Positions 1-7,347 are shown, counted from the stretch's first letter. The stretch: DNA of 7,793 nt from CAYRIF01 sp964424205 (GCA_964424205.1 CAYRIF010000181.1:1-7793), one strand, 5' to 3'. Numbers and translations are program-made. Notes: generated by a model from the sequence alone, not told the origin.

Positions 1-2
1 CG

Positions 3-155
3 CAAGGGGCAACGGATTTTGAAGATACTGAAGATCTAAAAATTAAAAAACTGCCTTTTTCTAAAGCAATCGCAATGGTAATGGATGGAAAAATTACGGA
101 TGGTATAAGCATTGCAGCCATACTGAAAGCCGAACGACTAATTAATAAAATTTGA
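3..155 (+). CDS. NUDIX hydrolase, C-terminal fragment (5' end outside window)
   Basis: The reading frame is open from the window edge and ends at TGA 153-155, giving the last 50 residues of a protein. They contain LPFSKAIAMVMDGKITDGIS followed by IAAILKAERLINKI. This 'MVMDGKITDG-S-AA-LKAERL' ending is the typical C-terminal helix of ADP-ribose pyrophosphatase-like NUDIX hydrolases, which cleave nucleoside diphosphates linked to another group, in the cytoplasm. The NUDIX box itself (GX5EX7REUXEEXGU) would lie upstream of the window, so neither the catalytic residues nor the exact substrate can be checked. The next gene starts 50 bases downstream on the same strand, so co-transcription is possible. 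The family call is fairly safe; the ADP-ribose specificity is only a guess from the tail motif. Confidence 0.75.
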   Translation, partial: QGATDFEDTEDLKIKKLPFSKAIAMVMDGKITDGISIAAILKAERLINKI

Positions 156-170
156 ATTGTTGATGAAATA

Positions 171-209
171 ATGCGTGTGTTTACAATTATAAAACCTGTA
201 GTTCGGTGA
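171..209 (+). other. Possible 12-codon leader ORF overlapping the MATE start
   Basis: ATG 171 opens a short frame encoding MRVFTIIKPVVR and ends at TGA 207-209. The stop shares bases with the GTG start of the MATE gene (GTGA, 206-209), an arrangement typical of translational coupling. There is no clear ribosome binding site upstream of ATG 171, and an ORF this short can occur by chance, so this is a candidate only. Confidence 0.2.
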
Positions 210-1528
210 CTTACAAAGAGCATTTTAAAAGAAATATTATATTGGCATCTCCTGTGATGGTCAGTCAGCTGGGGCATGTGGCAGTAGGAATGGCAGATAG
301 TATCATGGTGGGAAAATTGGGGGTTGTCCCACTGGCGGCGGTCTCTCTATCCAACAGTATATTTTATTTGCTTTTTATGTTTGGCATTGGAGTCTCTTAT
401 GCTATTACACCGCTTATCGCACAGGCAGACGGAGCGAAGGATGATAAAAAATCTTCCGAGATACTAAAGCATGGACTATTAGTGGATATGTTGACAGCAT
501 TTGTGCTTTTTCTTCTCATGATTTTTGCATCCTACTTGTTAAAATACTTAAACCAGCCTGAGGATGTGGTACGTATTGCGGCCCCTTACTTAAGGATTTA
601 TGCATGCTCTATTATTCCTTTCATGCTGTTCCAAACCTTTCGTCAGTTTATCGAAGGATTGTCACTGACCGTACCACCCATGTCCGCAGCAATTATAGCC
701 AATATCATTAATATTGGATTGAACTACGTGTTGATATTTGGGAAGTTTGGTATTGAGCCGATGGGTGCCTATGGTGCGGCATGGGCGACTGTGATTGCCC
801 GTGTTTTGATGGCCATAATTCTATTGTCGTATGCACTGAAAAGCACTCGTTTTAAAAGGTATTTCGAAAACATATCTTGGCATAAATTTTCAAAAAATAT
901 GACTTTGAAAATGTTAAGAATGGGGGTTCCTATTGGATTGCAACTAACTTTTGAAGTAGGCGCATTTACGTGTGCCGCTATTATGGTGGGTTGGCTTGGT
1001 GCGAATGCTTTGGCTGCACATCAGATTGCCTTGAGCCTTGTCTCGTTGACTTATATGATGGCTACTGGTATTGCAGCGGCAGCAACCATTAGAGTGGGAA
1101 ATTTCTATGGTAAAAAGGATAAGTTCGCCGTCTATAGAACGGGTGTGTCAACAGTACTCATGGCGGCTATTTTCATGGCTTTTTGTGGTATCCTTTTAGT
1201 TGTTGGCAGGCACTACTTTCCGTCGCTATATATTGACAATGAAGAGGTTGTAAAAATAAGTGCACTACTCATAGTTATTGCTGCAATTTTTCAAGTATCG
1301 GATGGTGTCCAGGTTGTTTCGTTGGGTGCTTTACGAGGGATGGGCGATATTAAAATTCCCACTGTTATTACCTTAGTGGCTTACTGGGTTTTAGCATTGC
1401 CAATAGGATATTATTTAGGAATAGAATTAGAGTTAGGTGCAGTAGGGATTTGGTATGGCTTGTTAATAGGACTCACTGTAGCGGCAATTTTACTATTTTA
1501 TAGGTTTTATAGATTGACTAGAAGGTGA
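206..1528 (+). CDS. MATE family multidrug/toxin efflux transporter (NorM-like)
   Basis: The 440-residue protein has the usual MATE length and about 12 membrane helices in two homologous halves. Known members export cationic drugs, dyes or metabolites across the inner membrane in exchange for Na+ or H+. The N-terminal half carries the family signature PVMVSQLGHVAVGMADSIMV (about residues 16-35), with an acidic residue at D31 in helix 1 where NorM-type proteins have their conserved cation-coupling Asp. It also has FRQFIEGL (145-152) and GLNYVLIFG (171-179). The C-terminal half repeats this with GLQLTFEVGAF, AAHQIALS and ALRGMGDIKIP. The start is GTG 206: a TGA at 164-166 closes the frame upstream, and the next Met (residue 18) is already inside helix 1. 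No good Shine-Dalgarno precedes it. The frame is intact. Substrate specificity cannot be read from the sequence. Confidence 0.93.
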   Translation: MTYKEHFKRNIILASPVMVSQLGHVAVGMADSIMVGKLGVVPLAAVSLSNSIFYLLFMFGIGVSYAITPLIAQADGAKDDKKSSEILKHGLLVDMLTAFVLFLLMIFASYLLKYLNQPEDVVRIAAPYLRIYACSIIPFMLFQTFRQFIEGLSLTVPPMSAAIIANIINIGLNYVLIFGKFGIEPMGAYGAAWATVIARVLMAIILLSYALKSTRFKRYFENISWHKFSKNMTLKMLRMGVPIGLQLTFEVGAFTCAAIMVGWLGANALAAHQIALSLVSLTYMMATGIAAAATIRVGNFYGKKDKFAVYRTGVSTVLMAAIFMAFCGILLVVGRHYFPSLYIDNEEVVKISALLIVIAAIFQVSDGVQVVSLGALRGMGDIKIPTVITLVAYWVLALPIGYYLGIELELGAVGIWYGLLIGLTVAAILLFYRFYRLTRR

Positions 1529-1545
1529 GCATACTACTTTCAACA

Positions 1546-1562
1546 TGACAGTGTCAGTTTTT
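1546..1562 (+). terminator. Short inverted repeat with T-run after the MATE gene
   Basis: TGACA (1546-1550) and TGTCA (1552-1556) form a perfect inverted repeat around one G, followed by G and five T's (1558-1562), 17 bases after the MATE stop. As RNA it folds only into a very short hairpin, so termination would be weak. The dyad could equally be a protein binding site or chance. Confidence 0.25.
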
Positions 1563-1590
1563 AGCCCTTAAGTTAATAATTGACATTCGA

Positions 1591-1622
1591 ATTGAATAAT
1601 TGAGGTTTATTAGATAATTTTG
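1591..1622 (+). promoter_or_regulatory. Candidate Bacteroidota-type promoter for gatC
   Basis: TAATTTTG at 1615-1622 matches the Bacteroidota -7 element TAnnTTTG exactly. ATTG at 1591-1594 is a 3-of-4 match to the -33 TTTG element with a 20-base spacer, which is within the usual spacing. Transcription would start near 1629, giving a leader of only about 13 bases before gatC at 1642. The motif is short and AT-rich, so chance occurrence cannot be excluded. Confidence 0.4.
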
Positions 1623-1641
1623 ATGCTGTAAAAAATAACCA

Positions 1642-1929
1642 ATGAAGATAGACAAAGAGGCATTACATAAAATTGCTCATTTAGCCAGGTTGGAAATCCA
1701 AGAAGAAGATGAAGAAAAGTTGATTGAGAGTTTGAGCGAAACGCTCACCTGGGTTGCTAAGCTAGAGGAGATTGATACTGAGGGGGTGGAACCATTAACC
1801 TCCATGTCGAAAGAGGTGAATGCACTAAGAGAGGATGTGGCTCAAAACACGCTGGAGAGAGAAAAAGGGCTAAAAAATGCACCCGATACTGATGGAGAAT
1901 ATTTTAAGGTGCCGAAATTTTTGGATTGA
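1642..1929 (+). CDS. gatC: Asp-tRNA(Asn)/Glu-tRNA(Gln) amidotransferase subunit C
   Basis: GatC is the small stabilising subunit of the cytoplasmic GatCAB complex. The complex converts misacylated Asp-tRNA(Asn) and Glu-tRNA(Gln) to the amide forms in organisms lacking one of the direct synthetases. The 95-residue length is standard. Diagnostic features are the N-terminal helix motif IAHLARLEI (about 11-19), the following amphipathic leucine-rich helix, EEIDTEGVEPLTSM (about 42-55), LRED (62-65), and the C-terminal belt NAPDTDGEYFKVPKFLD (79-95). The start is ATG 1642 with an AT-rich leader and no Shine-Dalgarno, common in Bacteroidota. gatA and gatB are not in the window, so the complex is encoded at dispersed loci. 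A candidate promoter lies just upstream and an inverted repeat just downstream, suggesting a stand-alone transcription unit. Confidence 0.95.
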   Translation: MKIDKEALHKIAHLARLEIQEEDEEKLIESLSETLTWVAKLEEIDTEGVEPLTSMSKEVNALREDVAQNTLEREKGLKNAPDTDGEYFKVPKFLD

Positions 1930-1941
1930 AAATAAGTAATA

Positions 1942-1967
1942 ATACCATTTTAATTTTAAAATGGTAT
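1942..1967. terminator. Perfect 12-bp inverted repeat after gatC, probable terminator
   Basis: ATACCATTTTAA (1942-1953) and TTAAAATGGTAT (1956-1967) are perfect reverse complements separated by TT, starting 12 bases after the gatC stop. In RNA this gives a hairpin of about 11 pairs with a small loop. It is AT-rich and not followed by a clean T-run on the + strand (ATAAAATCTGAG), so it is not a textbook rho-independent terminator. Its place just 3' of gatC and before a long gap to the next gene favours termination or mRNA end protection. A dyad operator for the downstream gene is the alternative. Confidence 0.5.
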
Positions 1968-2057
1968 AAAATCTGAGTTTGATTAATGATAATTCAAAGT
2001 AATGATAAACCGTAATCTCATTTAGATACCGGATAAATTAAGCTTTTAAAAATACGT

Positions 2058-5000
2058 ATGGAAAAATTGTTTTTTTGGAAAGGATGGGTAAGGTCTGAAA
2101 GGTTGTTATACCTTATTGGCTTGATTGTTTTTATTGGCGCTGTGCTCTTTTTTTTGGTTTCCTATTTTTATGGTACTGCCGCTTCAATCGATTGGGTCGT
2201 TGTAAGTCAATCATCGCCTATTCAAGTGATTGCAGCGGTAGTTGAATTGGGCTCGATTAGCTTAAAATCCTATGCCGATAATTATTTAATTACAGAGTAT
2301 TTTGAAGGAGGAGCACTTAAAATAAATCATGATAATGCGTATATTTTTATTTTCTTTATTAGTGTAAGTATTGCATTTTATCAAGGGATTATCACCACAC
2401 TCCAACGGTACTGGTACATTTTTGGAACGGTCATTTTTGTTTTTATGCTCATGAGTTTTCAGTTAGATCAGCTCATGCTATTTGGTGAATATCAGAATTT
2501 CGCACTGTATATATTGTTAGGCGTATATTTGCTTTTAAGCTATTATTTCCATGCTTTTTCTGAGGTGGAATTATGGAAAAGAGTAGTGGTATTTTTAGTT
2601 GTTACCATTGTGCTTGGAATTGGAATTGTACAATTTTCAACGGTAGAACATCCGATACTTTATATGGTTAATTATGGGATGTATTTCCCTTTGATTGTAA
2701 CCATCCTTTTTATTTTTATGGTTTCTTTTGAGGTCATAGCAGGGCTTGTCTATATTATCACCAATAGCAATACCAGTGCAAGTAAGAATAGCCTACTTCA
2801 TTTTACAGTAGCGACGGCAATCTATTTGGGTTATATAACACTTACGTATTTGAAAAATAGTAATTCCATTCATTGGGATATTTTTTATTTAAACCCTTTT
2901 ATGTTGTTTGCTGTCTCTTCCTTCTTGGGGATTTGGGGTTTTAAAAATAGAAGTTTTATGTATGACAATGTTATTAGATTTAGCGCGCAGGGAGGCTCGC
3001 TATTCTTAATACTAGGAACAATTTCTTTTATTACAATAGGTTACTTTTTCGCTACTGCAAATGATCCATTCATTGAAGTGATTGAAGATGCCATTGTCTT
3101 CGGACATTTGAGCTTTGGATTGTTCTTTTTCTTTTATGTAATCGTAAATTTTTGGGAATTGTTAAAGCAAAATTTGAAAGTATATAAGGTGTTATTCAAG
3201 CCCCAGAGGATGCCCTTGTTTGCAGCAACTTTTGTTAGTTTGATTGGTGTAGCAGCTTTCTTTTTTAACTCGGATAAAATCGCACTAAGCCAAGCCGTTT
3301 CGGGTTATAATAATGGGTTAGGTGATGTGTATTTAGCTGAAAGTAACGATTTTTTAGCAGTGCAATATTATACATTAGGAATGCAATATGCGCACTATAA
3401 TCATCGCTCTAATTATAGCTTGGCTGCGCTGTCCCTTGCCAAAGGAAAGTCGCTAGATGCCATGCAGTATTTAGACCGGGCGCTGATTAAAAATCCAACA
3501 CCATACGCTTACGCAAATTTGGCAAATTTATATACCGAAAAAGGGATGTTTTTTGATGCATTGTTTTCTTTGAAAGAAGGGGTCGAGAAATTCCCGGAAA
3601 GTGGCGCATTGATGAATAATTTAGGAATGCTATATTCAAAAACAAGCATCATAGATTCTGCGATGATTTATTTAAATCTCCCAGGGAGAAACACGCTGTC
3701 GGGAAAGGTAGCGGCAACCAATATGCTGGCATTATTGATTAACAAGCATTTGAGATTGAATAGTGATTCTCTTGCTGATGTCCATATCGATAGTGAGTAC
3801 TTACCCATTGCTACAAATTTGATGGCGTTGTTTAATAGAGATAATAAATATATTGATAAGCATGAAGAAGCTTTGCGTGTTGACGCTACCCTAAACCTTG
3901 TTACCTTTTCACATTTCTATAATTTGCTTTTCAACAAGCGTATCAACTGCGATACTAGTTTGTTGGGTAGGGCGGATGGTTATTTGAAAAATCCAAAAAA
4001 TACCAACTATTCAAGAGATTTGAATTTTGCAAAAGCATTGAATTTGTATCAGTCAGGGGCAGTATCTAAAGCTTTTGTATTAATAGATAGGTTACAAGTT
4101 GAAAATAGTCAGCAGGCAGGTTACTATAACAATGTGAGAGGCATATGGGCGATGGGGCAAAAGTCTCCCAGGCTTGCGTTAGATTTTTTCGATAAGTCAG
4201 CAGCATTTGGGTACAATGAAGGGGCTATTAACAAGGTTTTTGCGCTTCTTGCTATCGATTCATTATCTCAGGCGGGAAGCCAGATAGCGAAACTATCAGT
4301 TGGCGAGCGTGGGTTAGAAAGCCCTGTGCTGAAAATGGTAAAAAAAGTATTAGAAATTGATTCGCAAGAAGCCCTAATGCAACTAAGTGATAGGGAAAAA
4401 TATTTATACCTAAAAACCTATCAAAAGCGCTTGGATAATGAAAGTGCAGCAGCGTTAGCAGCAACTATAACCCACCCATATTTTCAACCATTAGCAAATT
4501 ATGAATTATTAAAGGGTAATTTATCTAGTGATGATGAAAGAATAACAGGATTGAGTGATGTATGGAAGGAGCAAGTTTTTTTTGATGAGATGGATGGATA
4601 TGTTTCATCCGGCGCAATTGACAGGATTAAGGCGCAAATGGATAACCCAATCTTAAAGCATAAAAAGAATGCGACCAAATCTCTATTTTACCAAGCTATG
4701 ATTAATCATGCAGAAGGAAAAGTGAAAATGGCAACAAATCAGTTTAGGAAAATTGCAAATATGAATGCTTTTGATGAAGTCATGACCACGCAATCGGCTC
4801 AGTTTTTTCAGAATACAATGAAAGATGAAATGTTAGCCTATAACACTTTGCTCAATGCACTGACCATAAACCCATATGCTACCAAATTAAAAGAGCAATA
4901 TATTTTACAATGCTTGAATATGAGTATGACAGACTATGCTGCTGCCGAATTGGAAGTATTGAAAAGATTAATTTCAAGTAATGAGTTCGACGATTTTAGA

Positions 5001-5060
5001 ATTCAATATAACAAAAAACTAGATGAAATGGAGCGAGCTTCTGAAAACTGGGAGGAGTAA
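2058..5060 (+). CDS. Large polytopic membrane protein with C-terminal TPR domain, function unknown
   Basis: I do not recognise a named family for this 1000-residue protein. Residues 1-405 contain about 11 hydrophobic segments (near 15-38, 94-111, 119-136, 147-164, 175-192, 207-234, 247-264, 276-294, 313-332, 348-367, 386-404). The basic N-terminus (K3, K8, R12, R15) suggests N-in, which puts the rest in the periplasm. From about 416 it becomes soluble and helical. TPR-like units are visible near 451-482 (ALSLAKGKSLDAMQYLDRAL), 483-515 (NLANLYTEKGMFFDALFSLK) and 516-541, with more degenerate repeats near 650-760 and 870-960. TPRs usually bind protein partners, so this may be an anchored assembly scaffold. 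I see no glycosyltransferase, O-antigen ligase or protease motif. ATG 2058 begins the protein and lacks a Shine-Dalgarno. The 3' end abuts the ChrA gene by 4 bases, indicating co-transcription. Confidence 0.85.
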   Translation: MEKLFFWKGWVRSERLLYLIGLIVFIGAVLFFLVSYFYGTAASIDWVVVSQSSPIQVIAAVVELGSISLKSYADNYLITEYFEGGALKINHDNAYIFIFFISVSIAFYQGIITTLQRYWYIFGTVIFVFMLMSFQLDQLMLFGEYQNFALYILLGVYLLLSYYFHAFSEVELWKRVVVFLVVTIVLGIGIVQFSTVEHPILYMVNYGMYFPLIVTILFIFMVSFEVIAGLVYIITNSNTSASKNSLLHFTVATAIYLGYITLTYLKNSNSIHWDIFYLNPFMLFAVSSFLGIWGFKNRSFMYDNVIRFSAQGGSLFLILGTISFITIGYFFATANDPFIEVIEDAIVFGHLSFGLFFFFYVIVNFWELLKQNLKVYKVLFKPQRMPLFAATFVSLIGVAAFFFNSDKIALSQAVSGYNNGLGDVYLAESNDFLAVQYYTLGMQYAHYNHRSNYSLAALSLAKGKSLDAMQYLDRALIKNPTPYAYANLANLYTEKGMFFDALFSLKEGVEKFPESGALMNNLGMLYSKTSIIDSAMIYLNLPGRNTLSGKVAATNMLALLINKHLRLNSDSLADVHIDSEYLPIATNLMALFNRDNKYIDKHEEALRVDATLNLVTFSHFYNLLFNKRINCDTSLLGRADGYLKNPKNTNYSRDLNFAKALNLYQSGAVSKAFVLIDRLQVENSQQAGYYNNVRGIWAMGQKSPRLALDFFDKSAAFGYNEGAINKVFALLAIDSLSQAGSQIAKLSVGERGLESPVLKMVKKVLEIDSQEALMQLSDREKYLYLKTYQKRLDNESAAALAATITHPYFQPLANYELLKGNLSSDDERITGLSDVWKEQVFFDEMDGYVSSGAIDRIKAQMDNPILKHKKNATKSLFYQAMINHAEGKVKMATNQFRKIANMNAFDEVMTTQSAQFFQNTMKDEMLAYNTLLNALTINPYATKLKEQYILQCLNMSMTDYAAAELEVLKRLISSNEFDDFRIQYNKKLDEMERASENWEE
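5051..5057 (+). promoter_or_regulatory. Strong Shine-Dalgarno for the ChrA-family gene
   Basis: GGAGGAG lies inside the last codons (TGG GAG GAG) of the upstream TPR gene, 7 bases before ATG 5065. It is the only strong ribosome binding site in the window. It fixes the ChrA start at 5065 rather than the upstream in-frame ATG 5023, and it points to translational coupling with the upstream gene. Confidence 0.8.
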
Positions 5061-5064
5061 TTAT

Positions 5065-6294
5065 ATGGATGATAAGTCAAATACTCACCTGCAACAAGGA
5101 GAAATAAAGCTAACGCAGTTATTTTGGATTTTCCTCAAAATTGGGAGCACTTCTTTTGGTGGGTTTATGGCATTGGTTTCGGTCATTCAGAATGAGATGG
5201 TTGAGAAAGCTAAGCTCTTCAAAAACGAGGTTATTCTTGATGGCATTTCGCTTGCCTCGATTGTGCCCGGTCCATTGGCAGTGAATGTGGTAACCTATGT
5301 CGGTTATCACCTAAGAGGAGTAAAAGGGGCGCTTGTGAGTATGCTAGCCGTTATTTTCCCTACCTATGTTTTGGTTTACATATTATCGGTTATATATTTT
5401 ACGTACGGTGATATTCCTGCTTTTACAAACATTTTTTTAGGTATTATGTCTGCGGTGACCGTCATTATTATTTCAGTGGCGATTAATATGTTCAAAAAAA
5501 CTGTAAAAGACTATAAGCAAGTTTTAATTTGTGTGATATCTGGAATCACCTTACTTTTCTTTGGTGGGGTATACTTAACATTGTTAATTATTATACTCAG
5601 TGGGTTGTTGGGTTATTTCCTATTTTATAAAAAGGAGATCATAGCAAATGAGGAGCATGACGAAAAAAAATACAATACAAAGCCAATTGTTGGTCTTTTG
5701 ATTACGGCATTTTTAATCGTTGCTGTTTTTCTTTTGTTGCCATCTCTTTTTCCTGCTTATCATAACACTTTCATGCAAAGTTTGAGGGAGATTACACTTG
5801 TGTTTAGTGGTATGAGTCTGACGCTTTTTGGCGGCGGCTATGTAATCATCCCTACCATGCAGGAGGTCATTGTTGAAAATTTAAATTGGCTAAGTAATCA
5901 GGAGTTTGCAGACGGCATAGCCATGGGACAGATTACCCCAGGGCCTATACTGATAAGTGCGGCGTTTATTGGATATAAAGTAGCAGGTTTTTGGGGATCA
6001 TTGCTCGCAACTATTTCAATTTTTTTACCAACGGGCTTGGTGATGATTATTGGTGCTAGTTTTTTGGTGAAAATAAAGAACTCCCAAGCGATTCAGGCAA
6101 TATTCAAAGGATTGCGACCTGCAGTGATAGGGATGATATTTTCCGCTGCTTTCACTATTGGCAAAGACTTGACGATGGCTTGGCAAACCGTGGCAATTCT
6201 TTTTGTGATAGCTTTGCTTTTATTTCGCTTCAAAGTTAATGTAGTCTATCTGATTCCTTTGGCAGGAGTGTTGGGTTATTTTTTGTACAATTAA
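5065..6294 (+). CDS. chrA: ChrA-family chromate/oxyanion transporter (two CHR domains)
   Basis: The 409-residue inner-membrane protein belongs to the long-chain CHR family, whose known members expel chromate. Chromate resembles sulfate, so sulfate or another oxyanion is possible. The two halves are clear duplicates. The N-terminal domain has FLKIGSTSFGGF (23-34), VPGPLAVN (67-74) and YVGYHLRGVKGA (78-89). The C-terminal domain has FSGMSLTLFGGGYVIIPTMQ (247-266), ITPGPILI (290-297) and IGYKVAGFWGS (302-312). A short charged linker (about 188-206) separates the halves. Total length matches the family norm of about 400. I chose ATG 5065 over ATG 5023 because of GGAGGAG at 5051-5057 and because the extra 14 residues would overlap the upstream gene. 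The sulfotransferase starts 12 bases after the stop, in the same frame. The N-terminal motif is FGGF rather than the FGGP of well-studied ChrA, so chromate specificity is not assured. Confidence 0.92.
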   Translation: MDDKSNTHLQQGEIKLTQLFWIFLKIGSTSFGGFMALVSVIQNEMVEKAKLFKNEVILDGISLASIVPGPLAVNVVTYVGYHLRGVKGALVSMLAVIFPTYVLVYILSVIYFTYGDIPAFTNIFLGIMSAVTVIIISVAINMFKKTVKDYKQVLICVISGITLLFFGGVYLTLLIIILSGLLGYFLFYKKEIIANEEHDEKKYNTKPIVGLLITAFLIVAVFLLLPSLFPAYHNTFMQSLREITLVFSGMSLTLFGGGYVIIPTMQEVIVENLNWLSNQEFADGIAMGQITPGPILISAAFIGYKVAGFWGSLLATISIFLPTGLVMIIGASFLVKIKNSQAIQAIFKGLRPAVIGMIFSAAFTIGKDLTMAWQTVAILFVIALLLFRFKVNVVYLIPLAGVLGYFLYN

Positions 6295-6306
6295 TTATAC
6301 GTATTT

Positions 6307-7326
6307 TTGAAAAAGAAAAAGGGCATAGTAGCCATTCAAATTATTGGAACGCAGAGATCAGGATCTAACTTGGTTAGACTGATGCTAAATCAATTAGACG
6401 AGCTGGTGGCACCGCACCCGCCGCATATTCTTAAAACCTTCTACCCCCTCTTGCATTTGTATGGGGATTTGAAAGATGAAAACAACTTTTTTCCATTGGT
6501 AGCGGATGTGTGTAAGCTGGTAGCGCTGAATCCAGTACCTTGGGAAAAACTTACATTAAACCCTACGGATATTTTGAAGAAATGCACTAGTAACTCTTTG
6601 ATAGAAATATTCAGAAATATTTATGAAGCCAAGGCGGCTATGTTTAATGCTACGTATTGGTGTTGTAAGAGTATGTCAAACGTTCATTTTGCAAATGAGA
6701 TTGAGGCGTCGGGATTAAACCCACTATACATACACCTATATAGAGATGGTCGGGATGTGGCGTTATCATTTAAAAATGCAATAGTTGGGGAGAAGCATAT
6801 TTATTTTCTGGCAAAACAATGGAAAGAGGAACAAGACAAGTCGACTGCATTATTAGCTGAGCTAGGTGCTGAAAGAGGGATTGCAATTAGTTATGAACAA
6901 TTGCTGAAGGATGAAGTGGGTGTCCTAAACAGTATTTGCAAATTTCTAGGTGTAGCATATAACCCGAAAGTACTTACTTTTTATAACTCTGAAGAATCAA
7001 ACCTCACAGCAGAATCAGGCAGGATGTGGAAAAACCTATCAAAACCCATCATGCATGATAATACTAAGAAATACAAGCGTGGCCTGTCAGAAAAAGAAAT
7101 TCTAATTTTTGAGTCTGTCTCTGGTGATACACTTGAAAGGTTGGGTTATACATTAGATTCCCCAAGCCATAGTCATCTTCGCTTTACCCAAGAAGAGGTT
7201 GAGAAATTTGAAGCCGAAAATACGGAGATGAAGAAAGAAGTAATGAACACGGCAGTTCTTGATGATATCATAAGAAGACAACCACGTCAGCAACACCTCA
7301 GGGAGATTATGTTTCGAAACGTATAG
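6307..7326 (+). CDS. PAPS-dependent sulfotransferase family protein
   Basis: Sulfotransferases move a sulfuryl group from PAPS to hydroxyl or amino groups of carbohydrates, lipids or other acceptors, in the cytoplasm in most bacterial cases. In this 339-residue protein the 5'-phosphosulfate loop is IIGTQRSGSNLVRLML (12-27). The 3'-phosphate-binding motif is LYRDGRDVALSF (144-155), with R146 and S154 in the expected places. ISYEQLL (194-200) and KYKRGLSEKEILIFE (255-269) match the later parts of the Sulfotransfer_1/3 fold. The start must be TTG 6307: TAA 6292-6294 is the in-frame stop of chrA, and the first ATG codon (residue 26) falls within the PAPS loop. There is no Shine-Dalgarno, so translation may depend on ribosomes finishing chrA. 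After about residue 283 there is a charged, probably helical tail of some 55 residues. The acceptor is unknown. Confidence 0.88.
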   Translation: MKKKKGIVAIQIIGTQRSGSNLVRLMLNQLDELVAPHPPHILKTFYPLLHLYGDLKDENNFFPLVADVCKLVALNPVPWEKLTLNPTDILKKCTSNSLIEIFRNIYEAKAAMFNATYWCCKSMSNVHFANEIEASGLNPLYIHLYRDGRDVALSFKNAIVGEKHIYFLAKQWKEEQDKSTALLAELGAERGIAISYEQLLKDEVGVLNSICKFLGVAYNPKVLTFYNSEESNLTAESGRMWKNLSKPIMHDNTKKYKRGLSEKEILIFESVSGDTLERLGYTLDSPSHSHLRFTQEEVEKFEAENTEMKKEVMNTAVLDDIIRRQPRQQHLREIMFRNV

Positions 7327-7347
7327 CGTATCGACTGAATCAGAAAG

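Noticed and set aside
4252..4464. 70-residue ORF on the - strand inside the TPR gene
   Set aside because: It lies wholly within a long, well-supported coding frame, resembles no family I know, and has no start signals.
5023..5064. Upstream in-frame ATG as the chrA start
   Set aside because: It would add 14 residues overlapping the TPR gene, while ATG 5065 has a strong Shine-Dalgarno and matches the family N-terminus.
5119..5310. 63-residue ORF on the - strand inside chrA
   Set aside because: It is antisense to the conserved CHR motifs; its composition is explained by the chrA coding sequence.
5065..6294. chrA as evidence of a heavy-metal resistance island
   Set aside because: There is no chrB, other metal gene, transposase or clear composition shift nearby, so the gene looks like a resident part of its operon.
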